37,389 bases of DNA, taken from the NCBI GenBank assembly GCA_023437715.1, contig JAEZFK010000074.1:1-37389 (forward strand). Direction: 5' to 3'. The notes under the pieces were generated by a model. That model made no database searches. It was not told where the DNA came from and saw nothing but the letters and a program-made list of their open reading frames with translations. The position numbers and the translations under genes are program-made. The first letter of the stretch is position 1. Every line of letters starts with the position of its first letter. The DNA is from Bacillota bacterium. GTDB taxonomy: Bacteria; Bacillota; Clostridia; Lachnospirales; Lachnospiraceae. This document shows positions 23,949 through 32,012 of the stretch, in pieces.

Positions 23949-23977
23949 TGGATTTTTGAGAAAAAAAGTTGTATAAT
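23949..23977 (+). promoter_or_regulatory. Candidate promoter of pyrG
   Basis: TATAAT at 23972-23977 is a perfect -10 box. The -35 region 17 bases upstream (TGGATT, 23949-23954) is weak. A run of seven T follows at 23980-23986, where transcription would start. The leader to the pyrG start codon would be about 60 bases and contains no obvious terminator. Confidence 0.45.
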
Positions 23978-24046
23978 TCTTTTTTTGTTATTCTTATATC
24001 ATTATTACAGATTCCATATTATTTTACAGAAGGAGGTCACACTGTT

Positions 24047-25648
24047 ATGCCAGTGAAATACGTATTTGTCACCGGAGGAGTCGTATCCGGACTGGGCAAA
24101 GGTATTACCGCAGCGTCCCTTGGACGGCTTTTAAAGGCGCGGGGCTACAAGGTCACCATGCAGAAATTCGATCCCTACATCAATATTGATCCGGGTACCA
24201 TGAATCCGGTTCAGCACGGAGAGGTTTTTGTGACAGAGGACGGTATCGAAACCGACTTGGATCTTGGTCACTACGAGCGCTTCATTGACGAAAACTTATC
24301 GAAAAATTCCAACGTCACCACCGGAAAGGTCTACTGGACCGTTCTGACCCGTGAACGGCGGGGGGATTTTGGAGGGGGAACGGTACAGGTCATCCCCCAT
24401 ATTACCGACGAAATCAAAAGCCGTTTTCACCGCAGCTGCAATTCCTCCGAAACGGAAATCGCCATCATAGAGGTGGGCGGAACCGTAGGCGACATCGAAA
24501 GCCAGCCTTTCTTAGAAGCAATCCGACAATTCCAGCATGAAGCAGGCCACGAAAATGTGATCCTCATACACGTGACCCTTGTTCCATATCTCAAAGCCTC
24601 AGGCGAACTGAAGACAAAACCCACCCAGGCCAGCGTCAAAGACTTACAGGGAATGGGTATCCAGCCCGACATCATCGTATGCCGTTCCGAACTGCCCCTT
24701 GATGACGGAATCCGAAGCAAAATCGCACAATTCTGCAACGTTCCCAAAACCCATGTAATCCAGAACCTGGATGTGGAAGTGTTATACGAGCTTCCTCTTG
24801 TTATGGAGCAGGAGCATCTGGCCGAGGTGGCCTGTGAAAGCTTAAAGCTCCCCTGTCCCGAGCCGGATTTAACTGAGTGGTCCGCCATGATCGACAACTG
24901 GAAGCATCCGGAGAGGGAGGTCACCATTGCCCTTGTAGGAAAATACATCCAGCTTCACGATGCCTATATTTCCGTGGCGGAGGCCTTAAAGCACGGCGGA
25001 GTTGCCAGCAGAACCGATGTTCATATCAAATGGGTGGACGCAGAAACCGTCACGCCAGAAAATGCGGCGGATATTTTCCGGGAGGTAGGCGGAATTCTGG
25101 TTCCCGGCGGCTTTGGAAGCCGCGGCATCGAAGGGAAGATCGCCGCGATCCGGTATGCCCGTGAAAACAACGTTCCTTTCCTCGGCTTATGCCTGGGAAT
25201 GCAGATGGCTATTGTGGAATTTGCCCGCAATGTGGCAGGCCTTGAGGATGCTCATTCCGCAGAATTCAATCCCGTCACCTATCATCCTGTCATCCACCTG
25301 ATGCCGGACCAGGACGGTGTTGAAGACATCGGCGGCACTCTCCGCCTTGGCTCCTACCCCTGCGTGCTGGACAAGACCTCCAAGGCCTATGAGGTTTACG
25401 GCGAAGAGCTGATCCATGAACGCCACAGACACCGCTATGAGGTAAATAACGACTTCCGGGAAACACTGACAAATGCCGGACTGAAGCTCTCCGGTATTTC
25501 TCCTGACGGACGGATTGTGGAAATGGCGGAGCTCCCATCCCATCCCTGGTTTGTGGCAACTCAGGCACACCCGGAATTTAAATCAAGACCCAACAGACCT
25601 CACCCTCTGTTCCGTGAATTTGTGCGCGCGGCAGTCGATAACAGATAA
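24047..25648 (+). CDS. pyrG: CTP synthase
   Basis: This 533-residue enzyme converts UTP, ATP and glutamine to CTP, the last step of pyrimidine nucleotide synthesis. The N-terminal synthase domain begins KYVFVTGGVVSGLGKG, a P-loop, with MQKFDPYINIDPGTMNP and EVGGTVGDIES. The C-terminal class I glutamine amidotransferase domain has the nucleophile C382 in LGLCLGMQ and the HRHRYEVN segment. The length matches the family (about 530-550). I start at the ATG at 24047, because AGGAGG lies ten bases upstream and the protein then begins exactly as PyrG does elsewhere. A reading frame open from 23969 has no ribosome site. It stands alone, with a strong terminator after it. Confidence 0.98.
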   Translation: MPVKYVFVTGGVVSGLGKGITAASLGRLLKARGYKVTMQKFDPYINIDPGTMNPVQHGEVFVTEDGIETDLDLGHYERFIDENLSKNSNVTTGKVYWTVLTRERRGDFGGGTVQVIPHITDEIKSRFHRSCNSSETEIAIIEVGGTVGDIESQPFLEAIRQFQHEAGHENVILIHVTLVPYLKASGELKTKPTQASVKDLQGMGIQPDIIVCRSELPLDDGIRSKIAQFCNVPKTHVIQNLDVEVLYELPLVMEQEHLAEVACESLKLPCPEPDLTEWSAMIDNWKHPEREVTIALVGKYIQLHDAYISVAEALKHGGVASRTDVHIKWVDAETVTPENAADIFREVGGILVPGGFGSRGIEGKIAAIRYARENNVPFLGLCLGMQMAIVEFARNVAGLEDAHSAEFNPVTYHPVIHLMPDQDGVEDIGGTLRLGSYPCVLDKTSKAYEVYGEELIHERHRHRYEVNNDFRETLTNAGLKLSGISPDGRIVEMAELPSHPWFVATQAHPEFKSRPNRPHPLFREFVRAAVDNR

Positions 25649-25700
25649 AAAGACCCATTCTCTCATTAATAATGGAAAATAATGGACGAGATTACGAACG

Positions 25701-25740
25701 ATGGAGTTCGGTTCCTTTCAGGGACTGATCTCCATTTTTT
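25701..25740 (+). terminator. Intrinsic terminator of pyrG
   Basis: ATGGAG (25701-25706) pairs with CTCCAT (25730-25735), and the interior TCGGTTCC/GGGACTGA also pairs, giving a stem of about 14 base pairs followed by TTTTT. Confidence 0.85.
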
Positions 25741-25791
25741 CAGGCAGAAAAAAAATATTACTTAACATTCTTATTTTCTTTCATTTTTTTC

Positions 25792-25819
25792 TTGCACTTT
25801 TTCAATCTTCTGTTATAAT
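25792..25819 (+). promoter_or_regulatory. SigA-type promoter of the livJHMGF operon
   Basis: TTGCAC (25792-25797), a 16-base spacer and TATAAT (25814-25819) precede livJ. Transcription would begin near 25826, with a leader of about 64 bases that shows no terminator-like hairpin. Confidence 0.65.
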
Positions 25820-25889
25820 ATAATGCAAATGTGTCTGCATGAAAGACAGTTGTACTCATGGGGGATACATATAAAGGAGGATAATTATT

Positions 25890-27071
25890 ATGAAATTGAA
25901 AAAAGTTTTTGCACTCACTCTTGCAGCCTGCATGAGCGCCAGCCTGATCACTGGCTGTGGTAGTTCCGGTTCCTCATCTTCCGCATCCGGCGGCGCCAAG
26001 GTTGTGAAAATCGGCGTATTCGAGCCCACCACCGGTGAAAACGGCGGCGGCGGATTCCAGGAAGTTTTAGGTATGCGGTACGCCAACCAGACCCATCCTA
26101 CGGTAAAGATAAACGGAGAGGATTACAAGGTTGAGTTAGTGGAAGTGGATAATAAATCCGATAAGACAGAAGCCGTCAACGCGGCCCAGAAGCTTGTCAG
26201 CGAAAAGGTTTCGGCAGTTCTCGGAAGCTACGGCTCCGGTGTTTCCATTGCCGCGGGACAGATTTTCGCAGATGCCAAGATTCCGGCCATCGGCGCTTCC
26301 TGCACCAACCCTCAGGTAACCCAGGGAAATGAATTTTATTTCCGCGTCTGCTTCCTTGATCCGTTCCAGGGTACGGTCATGGCAAATTATGCCAAGGACA
26401 ACGGGGCAAAGACAGCAGCCGTCATCACCCAGTTAGGCGATGATTATTCCTCCGGCCTGGGTTCTTTCTTTAAAACAGCATTTACCGGCTTAGGCGGCTC
26501 CATAGTCAGCGAGGAGCAGTTCCAGACCAACCAGACGGATTTCAAAGCGATTTTAACCAACATCAAAGCCCAGAACCCTGACATCATCTTCGCGCCATCC
26601 TCCATCACCACGGCACCGCTTATTATCAAGCAGGCCCGGGAGCTTGGAATCACCGCTACCATTGCAGCAGGCGATACCTGGGAGAACTCCACCATCATCG
26701 AAAACGCAGGAAGCTCTGCAGAGGGCATTGTAATTTCCACTTTCTTTGATGAGGCAGAACCGGCTAATGACGAAGCAGCTTCTTTCATCTCCGGCTTTAA
26801 GACCTACTTAAAGGATAACAAGCAGGATGAGATTATCCCCGCTGTATCCGCATTAGGCTATGACGCTTACCTCTGTGCATTAAAGGCCATTGAAACGGCA
26901 AACTCCACAGACGGCACAGCAATCAAGGATGCATTAAAGGGCGTGTCCATTGACGGCGTAACAGGAAGCATCTCCTTTGATGAAAACGGCGATGCAAAGA
27001 AAGACATGGCGTTCATCAAAACCGTAGAAAACGGCAAGTTCAAGTTCCTGACAACTACAACTGTAAAATAA
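25890..27071 (+). CDS. livJ: Branched-chain amino acid-type ABC transporter binding lipoprotein
   Basis: This 393-residue lipoprotein is the substrate receptor of a HAAT-family importer. The signal peptide MKLKKVFALTLAACMSASLITGC has a lipobox cysteine at residue 23, followed by a Ser/Gly linker. The Peripla_BP_6 domain includes VKIGVFEPTTGENGGGGFQE, EVDNKSDKTEAVNAAQKLVS and VLGSYGSGVSIAAGQIFADA, where the GS-rich loop contacts the ligand's alpha-amino and carboxyl groups in LivJ. AAAGGAGG lies nine bases before the ATG. Leucine/isoleucine/valine are the usual ligands, but related receptors bind other amino acids or amides, so the substrate is inferred. A hairpin separates it from livH. Confidence 0.9.
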   Translation: MKLKKVFALTLAACMSASLITGCGSSGSSSSASGGAKVVKIGVFEPTTGENGGGGFQEVLGMRYANQTHPTVKINGEDYKVELVEVDNKSDKTEAVNAAQKLVSEKVSAVLGSYGSGVSIAAGQIFADAKIPAIGASCTNPQVTQGNEFYFRVCFLDPFQGTVMANYAKDNGAKTAAVITQLGDDYSSGLGSFFKTAFTGLGGSIVSEEQFQTNQTDFKAILTNIKAQNPDIIFAPSSITTAPLIIKQARELGITATIAAGDTWENSTIIENAGSSAEGIVISTFFDEAEPANDEAASFISGFKTYLKDNKQDEIIPAVSALGYDAYLCALKAIETANSTDGTAIKDALKGVSIDGVTGSISFDENGDAKKDMAFIKTVENGKFKFLTTTTVK

Positions 27072-27103
27072 TCGCCGAAAGCGAATATAACGTAATAAAA
27101 GAT

Positions 27104-27131
27104 GAGTGGGGACGCCTTTCCTTCCCCACTC
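27104..27131 (+). terminator. Intercistronic hairpin after livJ
   Basis: GAGTGGGG (27104-27111) pairs with CCCCACTC (27124-27131). The tail GTTCCATTTG is only weakly T-rich, so partial termination or mRNA stabilisation is more likely than a full stop. Confidence 0.6.
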
Positions 27132-27197
27132 GTTCCATTTGTAAGCAATTGCTTCATACATATTATCATACCCAACAGATAGGAGGCATTACGCCAC

Positions 27198-28079
27198 ATG
27201 AGTCTAACAACATTTTTGCAGCAGTGCCTGACCGGTATTTCCCTTGGCGGCGCTTACGCGCTCATTGCCATCGGCTATACGCTGGTTTACGGCATCCTGC
27301 GGCTCATCAACTTCGCCCATGGCGATATTTTTATGATGGCCGGTTACTTTATGATCTTTGCAATGGCAAGTTTCCCATGGTTTGTCGCCATTCCCCTGGT
27401 GCTCTTCATCACCGTGGTTTTAGGCGTTTCCATTGAACGGGTGGCATACCGCCCTCTGCGCTCGGCTCCCAGAATGTCAGTTATGATTTCCGCCATCGGT
27501 GTTTCCTACCTTTTGCAGAACCTGGCTACATATCTGTTTACCGCTCTGCCAAAGGGGTACCCGGAAATTCCATTCTTAAAGAAGATCTATCAGATCGGCG
27601 GTCTTTCCGCTTCTTTTGTTACGTTTTTAACGCCGGTCCTGACCCTTGCCATTGTATATGGACTCATTATCCTGATTAACAAGACAAAAATCGGCATGGC
27701 CATGCGCGCTGTTTCCAAGGACTATGATACGGCATCCCTCATGGGAATCAAAATCAACCATATCATTACCTTTACATTTGCCATCGGCTCTCTTTTGGCT
27801 GCCATCGGCTCTATTCTTTATTTTACGGACCGTATGACCGTGTTTCCTTTCTCCGGCTCCCTGCCCGGCTTAAAATGCTTCGTGGCTGCAGTTTTCGGCG
27901 GAATCGGCAGCATTCCCGGCGCTGTTATCGGCGGATTCATCCTGGGCCTTGGCGAGACTGCTCTGGTGGCCATGGGATATTCCACTTTCAGCGACGCATT
28001 TACCTTTGTTCTGTTAATTATCATTCTCCTGATCAAGCCTACAGGCCTCTTCGGCGAGAAGACAACTGATAAGGTGTGA
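27198..28079 (+). CDS. livH: Branched-chain amino acid-type ABC transporter permease LivH
   Basis: This 293-residue membrane protein is one of two permeases of the importer. It opens with FLQQCLTGISLGGAYALIAI and continues GYTLVYGILRLINFAHGDIF, the hallmark of LivH. The EAA-like loop is MAMRAVSKDYDTASLMGIKI, and the late segment VAAVFGGIGSIPGAVIGGFI is also typical. About eight hydrophobic segments are present. AGGAGG lies eleven bases before the ATG. It is followed by livM, whose ribosome site overlaps the livH stop. Confidence 0.94.
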   Translation: MSLTTFLQQCLTGISLGGAYALIAIGYTLVYGILRLINFAHGDIFMMAGYFMIFAMASFPWFVAIPLVLFITVVLGVSIERVAYRPLRSAPRMSVMISAIGVSYLLQNLATYLFTALPKGYPEIPFLKKIYQIGGLSASFVTFLTPVLTLAIVYGLIILINKTKIGMAMRAVSKDYDTASLMGIKINHIITFTFAIGSLLAAIGSILYFTDRMTVFPFSGSLPGLKCFVAAVFGGIGSIPGAVIGGFILGLGETALVAMGYSTFSDAFTFVLLIIILLIKPTGLFGEKTTDKV

Positions 28080-28089
28080 GGTGCCTCCT

Positions 28090-29193
28090 ATGAAGAAAAA
28101 TGCAGTTACCAAAAACAAAATCTATACTCTGATCGCTCTTCTGGTCATCATCGGCCTGCTGGCCTTTTTACAGGCGAACAGCGCCCAGTACAGCTATCAG
28201 ATCTCCATTCTGGAGCGGAGCGCCATTTACGCGGTGGTGGCCGTTTCCATGAACTTACTCACCGGATTTACCGGATTGTTTTCTCTTGGGCAGGCCGGCT
28301 TTATGGCAATCGGAGCCTATGTGGTGGCAATCCTTACCATACCGGAAAGCAGCCGGGCCAGCGTTTATTACGTTGACGGCATTTCTCCTGCAATTGCAAG
28401 CCTTCAGTGTCCTTTCTGGCTGGCTCTCATCATCGCAGGGCTTCTGGCCGCCGCCGTGGCCGCTCTTATCGGCATTCCGGTTCTGCGGCTGAAAAGCGAT
28501 TATCTGGCCATTGCAACCCTTGGCTTTTCCGAAATCATCCGGGCCGTCATTGCGGCTCCCCAATTAAATAAAATCACCAACGGTTCCTACGGCTTAAAGA
28601 ACATTCCCGGCTTCCCCAACTTATTCGTGGCTTTCGGGCTCTGCGCCCTCTGTATCCTGCTGATGGTGCTTCTCATTAATTCCTCCTACGGACGCGCCTT
28701 TAAGGCCCTTCGTGAGGATGAAGTGGCCGCACAGGCCATGGGGTTAAACTTATTCCGCTATAAGGAGCTTGCCTTTGTCATCTCCTCTTTCTTCACAGGC
28801 GTAGGCGGAGGGCTTCTGGCGATTTTCATGCGTTCCATTGACTCCAAGACCTTTTCCATCAATCTGACCTATGATGTTCTGCTGATCGTGGTTCTTGGCG
28901 GAATCGGAAGCATTACGGGAAGCGTCATCGGCGCATTTCTCGTAACGGCAGGAAGAGAATGGCTTCGTTTCTTTGATAATCCTCTGGTCATCGGCGGATT
29001 TGAGGTGCCTTTGTTCCGTTCCGGATTCCGTATGGTCATCTTCTCCATCCTTTTGATGGCAGTGGTGCTCTTCTACCGCCGGGGAATTATGGGCAGCAAT
29101 GAATTTTCCTGGGAGGGACTGGGACGCCTCATCCGAAGCATCCCGGCCAGACTGAAGAGGAAAAATAAAGCACAGAAGGGAGAAAACGCATAA
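28090..29193 (+). CDS. livM: Branched-chain amino acid-type ABC transporter permease LivM
   Basis: This 367-residue membrane protein is the second permease. It has LTGFTGLFSLGQAGFMAIGA near residue 60, the segment LRLKSDYLAIATLGFSEIIR, and the cytoplasmic loop GRAFKALREDEVAAQAMGLN, all family marks. The C-terminus ends in a basic tail (RLKRKNKAQKGENA). The ATG at 28090 is preferred over the GTG at 28081 because GAGG then has eight bases of spacing. The stop TAA overlaps the livG start as TAATG. Confidence 0.93.
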   Translation: MKKNAVTKNKIYTLIALLVIIGLLAFLQANSAQYSYQISILERSAIYAVVAVSMNLLTGFTGLFSLGQAGFMAIGAYVVAILTIPESSRASVYYVDGISPAIASLQCPFWLALIIAGLLAAAVAALIGIPVLRLKSDYLAIATLGFSEIIRAVIAAPQLNKITNGSYGLKNIPGFPNLFVAFGLCALCILLMVLLINSSYGRAFKALREDEVAAQAMGLNLFRYKELAFVISSFFTGVGGGLLAIFMRSIDSKTFSINLTYDVLLIVVLGGIGSITGSVIGAFLVTAGREWLRFFDNPLVIGGFEVPLFRSGFRMVIFSILLMAVVLFYRRGIMGSNEFSWEGLGRLIRSIPARLKRKNKAQKGENA

Positions 29194-30059
29194 TGTCAGA
29201 GACAGCAAAAGCTTCTGTCAACGTTCTTCACATGCAGGACGTGACCATGCAGTTCGGCGGAGTCGTGGCGGTCAACGGCCTGACCCTGGATGTGAACCAG
29301 GGCGAGATCGTGGCTTTGATCGGGCCCAACGGAGCAGGAAAGACAACTGCATTTAACTGTGTGACCGGAATCTATGAACCAACCTTCGGGCAGGTGGACT
29401 TTATGGGGGAGACCATTCTTTCCAATTCGCCAAAGGGAAAGCTGCAGAAATCCTATTTGGGGGAAGTAACACCCACTCCGATTCCTGTTGTCAGCAATAC
29501 TCCCGACGTTATCACGAAAAGAGGCATTGCCCGGACCTTTCAGAACATCCGGCTCTTCGGTCAGCTGACCGTATTTGACAACGTTCTCATTGCAAAGCAC
29601 ATGAGAGCAAAGCAGAATGTGTTTTCCGCCACTCTCCGCTTGAATTACAGGGAGGAGGAGCGGATGAGGAAAGAAACCGAGGCTCTTTTGGAGGAGCAGA
29701 ACCTGCTCCATTTAAAGAATGAGATCGCATCTTCTCTTCCCTACGGCTTACAGAGGCGTCTGGAAATCGCCAGAGCCCTTGCCACGGAGCCAAAGCTCCT
29801 GCTCCTTGACGAGCCGGCGGCAGGCATGAATCCCCAGGAGACTCAGGATCTGACGGATTTCATCAAGCAGATCCGGGATTCCTACCACCTTACCGTATTT
29901 ATGATTGAACATCACATGGATCTGGTCATGCAGATTTCCGACCGGATCTACGTCCTGGACTTCGGCAAGCTGATCGCCCATGGCACGCCCGATGAAATCC
30001 AGAATAATGAGCGGGTAATTGAAGCATATCTGGGGGTGAGCGACGATGCTGAAGATTGA
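29193..30059 (+). CDS. livG: Branched-chain amino acid-type ABC transporter ATPase LivG
   Basis: This 288-residue ATPase has Walker A GPNGAGKTT (about 44-52), RTFQNIRLFGQLTVFDNV with the Q-loop near residue 117, a signature SSLPYGLQRRLEIARAL and Walker B LLLLDEPAAGMNP. It is somewhat longer than usual (about 255 residues), mainly because of an extra Pro/Val-rich stretch of roughly 17-20 residues (about 80-105) between Walker A and the Q-loop. The start has AAGGGAG upstream. It overlaps livF by 14 bases, so both ATPases are probably made together and form a heterodimer. Confidence 0.93.
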   Translation: MSETAKASVNVLHMQDVTMQFGGVVAVNGLTLDVNQGEIVALIGPNGAGKTTAFNCVTGIYEPTFGQVDFMGETILSNSPKGKLQKSYLGEVTPTPIPVVSNTPDVITKRGIARTFQNIRLFGQLTVFDNVLIAKHMRAKQNVFSATLRLNYREEERMRKETEALLEEQNLLHLKNEIASSLPYGLQRRLEIARALATEPKLLLLDEPAAGMNPQETQDLTDFIKQIRDSYHLTVFMIEHHMDLVMQISDRIYVLDFGKLIAHGTPDEIQNNERVIEAYLGVSDDAED

Positions 30060-30756
30060 TAACTTAAGAGTGAACTACGGCGGAATTGAAGCCGTGAAAG
30101 GCATTTCCTTTGAAGTGCCGGATAAAAGCATTGTGACCTTAATCGGGGCCAACGGAGCCGGGAAAAGCACCACTCTCCGTTCCATTGTGGGTCTGGTAAA
30201 ACCAACCGCAGGAAGCAGCATCACCTTAGACGGGGTGGAGCTGATCGGTATGGATACGCCGGACATTGTTTCCAAGGGAATCGCCCTGGTTCCGGAAGGC
30301 CGCCGTGTGTTTCCTGATATGACTGTTGTCGAAAATATCAAAATTGGGGCTTATTTAAGAAATGATGATCTGGAAGAAGATATTAACTGGGTCTATGAGC
30401 TGTTTCCACGGTTAAAGGAGCGGAGCTGGCAGCTTTCGGGAACTCTTTCCGGAGGCGAGCAGCAGATGCTTGCTGTGGCAAGAGCGCTTATGAGCCATCC
30501 CAGAATCCTGATGATGGATGAACCGTCACTGGGGCTGGCGCCTTTGATTGTCAAGGATATCTTTAATATTATAAAAGAGATCAATAAGAAAGGCGTTACG
30601 GTGCTTCTGATCGAGCAGAACGCAAATATGGCGCTTCATACGGCCGATGTTGGTTATGTGCTGGAAACAGGAAGAATCACCCTGACAGGGCCTGGAAAAG
30701 AGCTGCTGGCAGATGAATCGGTAAAAGCGGCTTATCTGGGAAAGAAAAAGAATTAG
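30046..30756 (+). CDS. livF: Branched-chain amino acid-type ABC transporter ATPase LivF
   Basis: This 236-residue ATPase partners LivG. Walker A is GANGAGKST, the segment ALVPEGRRVFPDMTVVENIK is typical of LivF, the signature is LSGGEQQMLAVARALM and Walker B is ILMMDEPSLGLAP. The C-terminus ends VKAAYLGKKKN, close to the usual AYLG ending. The length matches the family. The start lies within the end of livG, with a GGGGGTGAG stretch serving as the ribosome site. It is the last gene of the operon. Confidence 0.95.
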   Translation: MLKIDNLRVNYGGIEAVKGISFEVPDKSIVTLIGANGAGKSTTLRSIVGLVKPTAGSSITLDGVELIGMDTPDIVSKGIALVPEGRRVFPDMTVVENIKIGAYLRNDDLEEDINWVYELFPRLKERSWQLSGTLSGGEQQMLAVARALMSHPRILMMDEPSLGLAPLIVKDIFNIIKEINKKGVTVLLIEQNANMALHTADVGYVLETGRITLTGPGKELLADESVKAAYLGKKKN

Positions 30757-30812
30757 AAGAAAAGAGCCGGAAAAAAACAGATAAATCAGATCTTAAACGA
30801 ATGGAATATAAG

Positions 30813-30850
30813 CAGGGCCGCTGCAGGATTTACTTCCCGCAGCGGCCCTG
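30813..30850. terminator. Terminator between convergent livF and NlpC/P60 genes
   Basis: CAGGGCCGCTGC (30813-30824) pairs perfectly with GCAGCGGCCCTG (30839-30850). The tail is more AT-rich on the minus side (CTTATATTCC). It probably serves both genes. Confidence 0.7.
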
Positions 30851-30911
30851 TCTGACAGTTTCATGTCCTGTCCATTTTCATGTCTCATCTTATGGCAGGG
30901 TTTTCACCCCT

Positions 30912-31955
30912 TTAATAAATCACCCGCCGGATAGTAACCGGCTTTCTGTAGTTCCAGGCGGATATTTTGATTCCGCTTCTCCTGTTTGCAGCGTGGACAA
31001 TCTGTCCCTTTCCGATATACATGGCCACGTGGTCGATTTCCCGGCCGCTGGAGTAGAACAGCAAATCCCCGGGCTCCATGCTGGAAGCCGGTATGGCCTG
31101 TCCTTCCGCTGCCTGCTGCCTGGATGTACGGTCCAAATGAACCCCGGCCGCGTGCTCCATCACATACTGGACAAAGCCGGAGCAGTCCGCCCCTGTGTTT
31201 GGGTTGGTGCCGCCCCACCGGTATGGATTCCCCACGAACCCCACCGCATAATTGACCACCCGGGTGCGGAGATCAGCGTTTCTTTCCGCTTCCGGTATGG
31301 TATAGGCGATAGTGGCTGTTCCCGGCACATAGGCATAGGCCTGCTGGCCCCTGTACTCGATTTTTGCCCAGCCGGACTGATAGGAAAGGAAACGGTATGT
31401 TTCTCCCTCATGAATCCTTCCCAGGATCTCAGAATCTGTATTCTGCTGACTGCGGACACGAAGAGTTTCAGTATCTACCCGGAGCATAAGCTTCATATCA
31501 TAATAAGCGATGGACTTAGCCTCCTGTCCGGTAGCAAGGTACTTTCCGTACACATACCCCGTCACCTGCCCGGACTTTATCTTATACCAGCCATTCTCCT
31601 CAGACAGCACAGTGCCGCCTCCATGGCTTCCTAATTTCCCTACGATTTCCGCATCATTCTTTGGTTCTTTCCTGATATTTAAGGAATCCTCCACTACGGC
31701 AACCCCAAGGTTGCCAAAGATTGACTGAAAAGTTCCAATTTTCACTTTATCCTGCGTAAGACCGGCCGATGCTTCCGTCGATTTCTGTTTCATAGCTTCC
31801 TGGTACTGGTCCATGTAAACCTCCATGCCAGCTACCGGCGAACCTGTCTTAACAGAACTCTCTGACTTAGCGGCCTGCACATCTGCAGCTCCTATCCACA
31901 GGGCGCTGCCCCATGCAATAGCGAAGCCCAGCAGTTTCCATGCCTTGTCCGTCAT
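30912..31955 (-). CDS. Secreted SH3-domain NlpC/P60 peptidoglycan endopeptidase
   Basis: This 347-residue protein is expected outside the membrane, cutting peptide cross-links or stems in peptidoglycan. The N-terminus MTDKAWKLLGFAIAWGSALW is a signal peptide with a likely cleavage after VQA. Two bacterial SH3 domains follow (about 85-140 with VVEDSLNIRKEPKNDAEIVG, and 157-211 with TETLRVRSQQNTDSEILG). The NlpC/P60 domain has the catalytic Cys C258 in GADCSGFVQYV, H309 in IDHVAMYIG and H321 in IVHAAN. I chose the ATG at 31955, because AAGGAA lies eight bases upstream; a TTG at 31973 is in frame but would destroy that site. It follows ribF by about 57 bases without a clear terminator, so read-through from the ribF operon is possible. 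Confidence 0.93.
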   Translation of the reverse strand: MTDKAWKLLGFAIAWGSALWIGAADVQAAKSESSVKTGSPVAGMEVYMDQYQEAMKQKSTEASAGLTQDKVKIGTFQSIFGNLGVAVVEDSLNIRKEPKNDAEIVGKLGSHGGGTVLSEENGWYKIKSGQVTGYVYGKYLATGQEAKSIAYYDMKLMLRVDTETLRVRSQQNTDSEILGRIHEGETYRFLSYQSGWAKIEYRGQQAYAYVPGTATIAYTIPEAERNADLRTRVVNYAVGFVGNPYRWGGTNPNTGADCSGFVQYVMEHAAGVHLDRTSRQQAAEGQAIPASSMEPGDLLFYSSGREIDHVAMYIGKGQIVHAANRRSGIKISAWNYRKPVTIRRVIY

Positions 31956-32012
31956 ATGCACTTTCCTTCGCAAGATTTTAATTGTGAGCCAGGCGCCTGT
32001 CCGTCTTTTTCT

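Larger units (their letters stand above)
23622..24046. other. 425-base AT-rich divergent intergenic region between SDR and pyrG
   Basis: No convincing gene is present. It holds the SDR promoter and palindrome (23667-23704), an AAATCATT/AATGATTT inverted repeat (23775-23805), a minus-strand AGGAGG followed by ATG-ATT-TGA (23792-23773), and the pyrG promoter candidate (23949-23977). The stretch 23705-23948 is otherwise low-complexity AT-rich sequence in which I see no further structure. Confidence 0.6.

Noticed and set aside
31990..31999. CAGGCGCCTG palindrome between ribF and the NlpC/P60 gene.
   Set aside because: It has no loop and no T-run, so it is not a terminator, and a 10-base palindrome alone is weak evidence of an operator.
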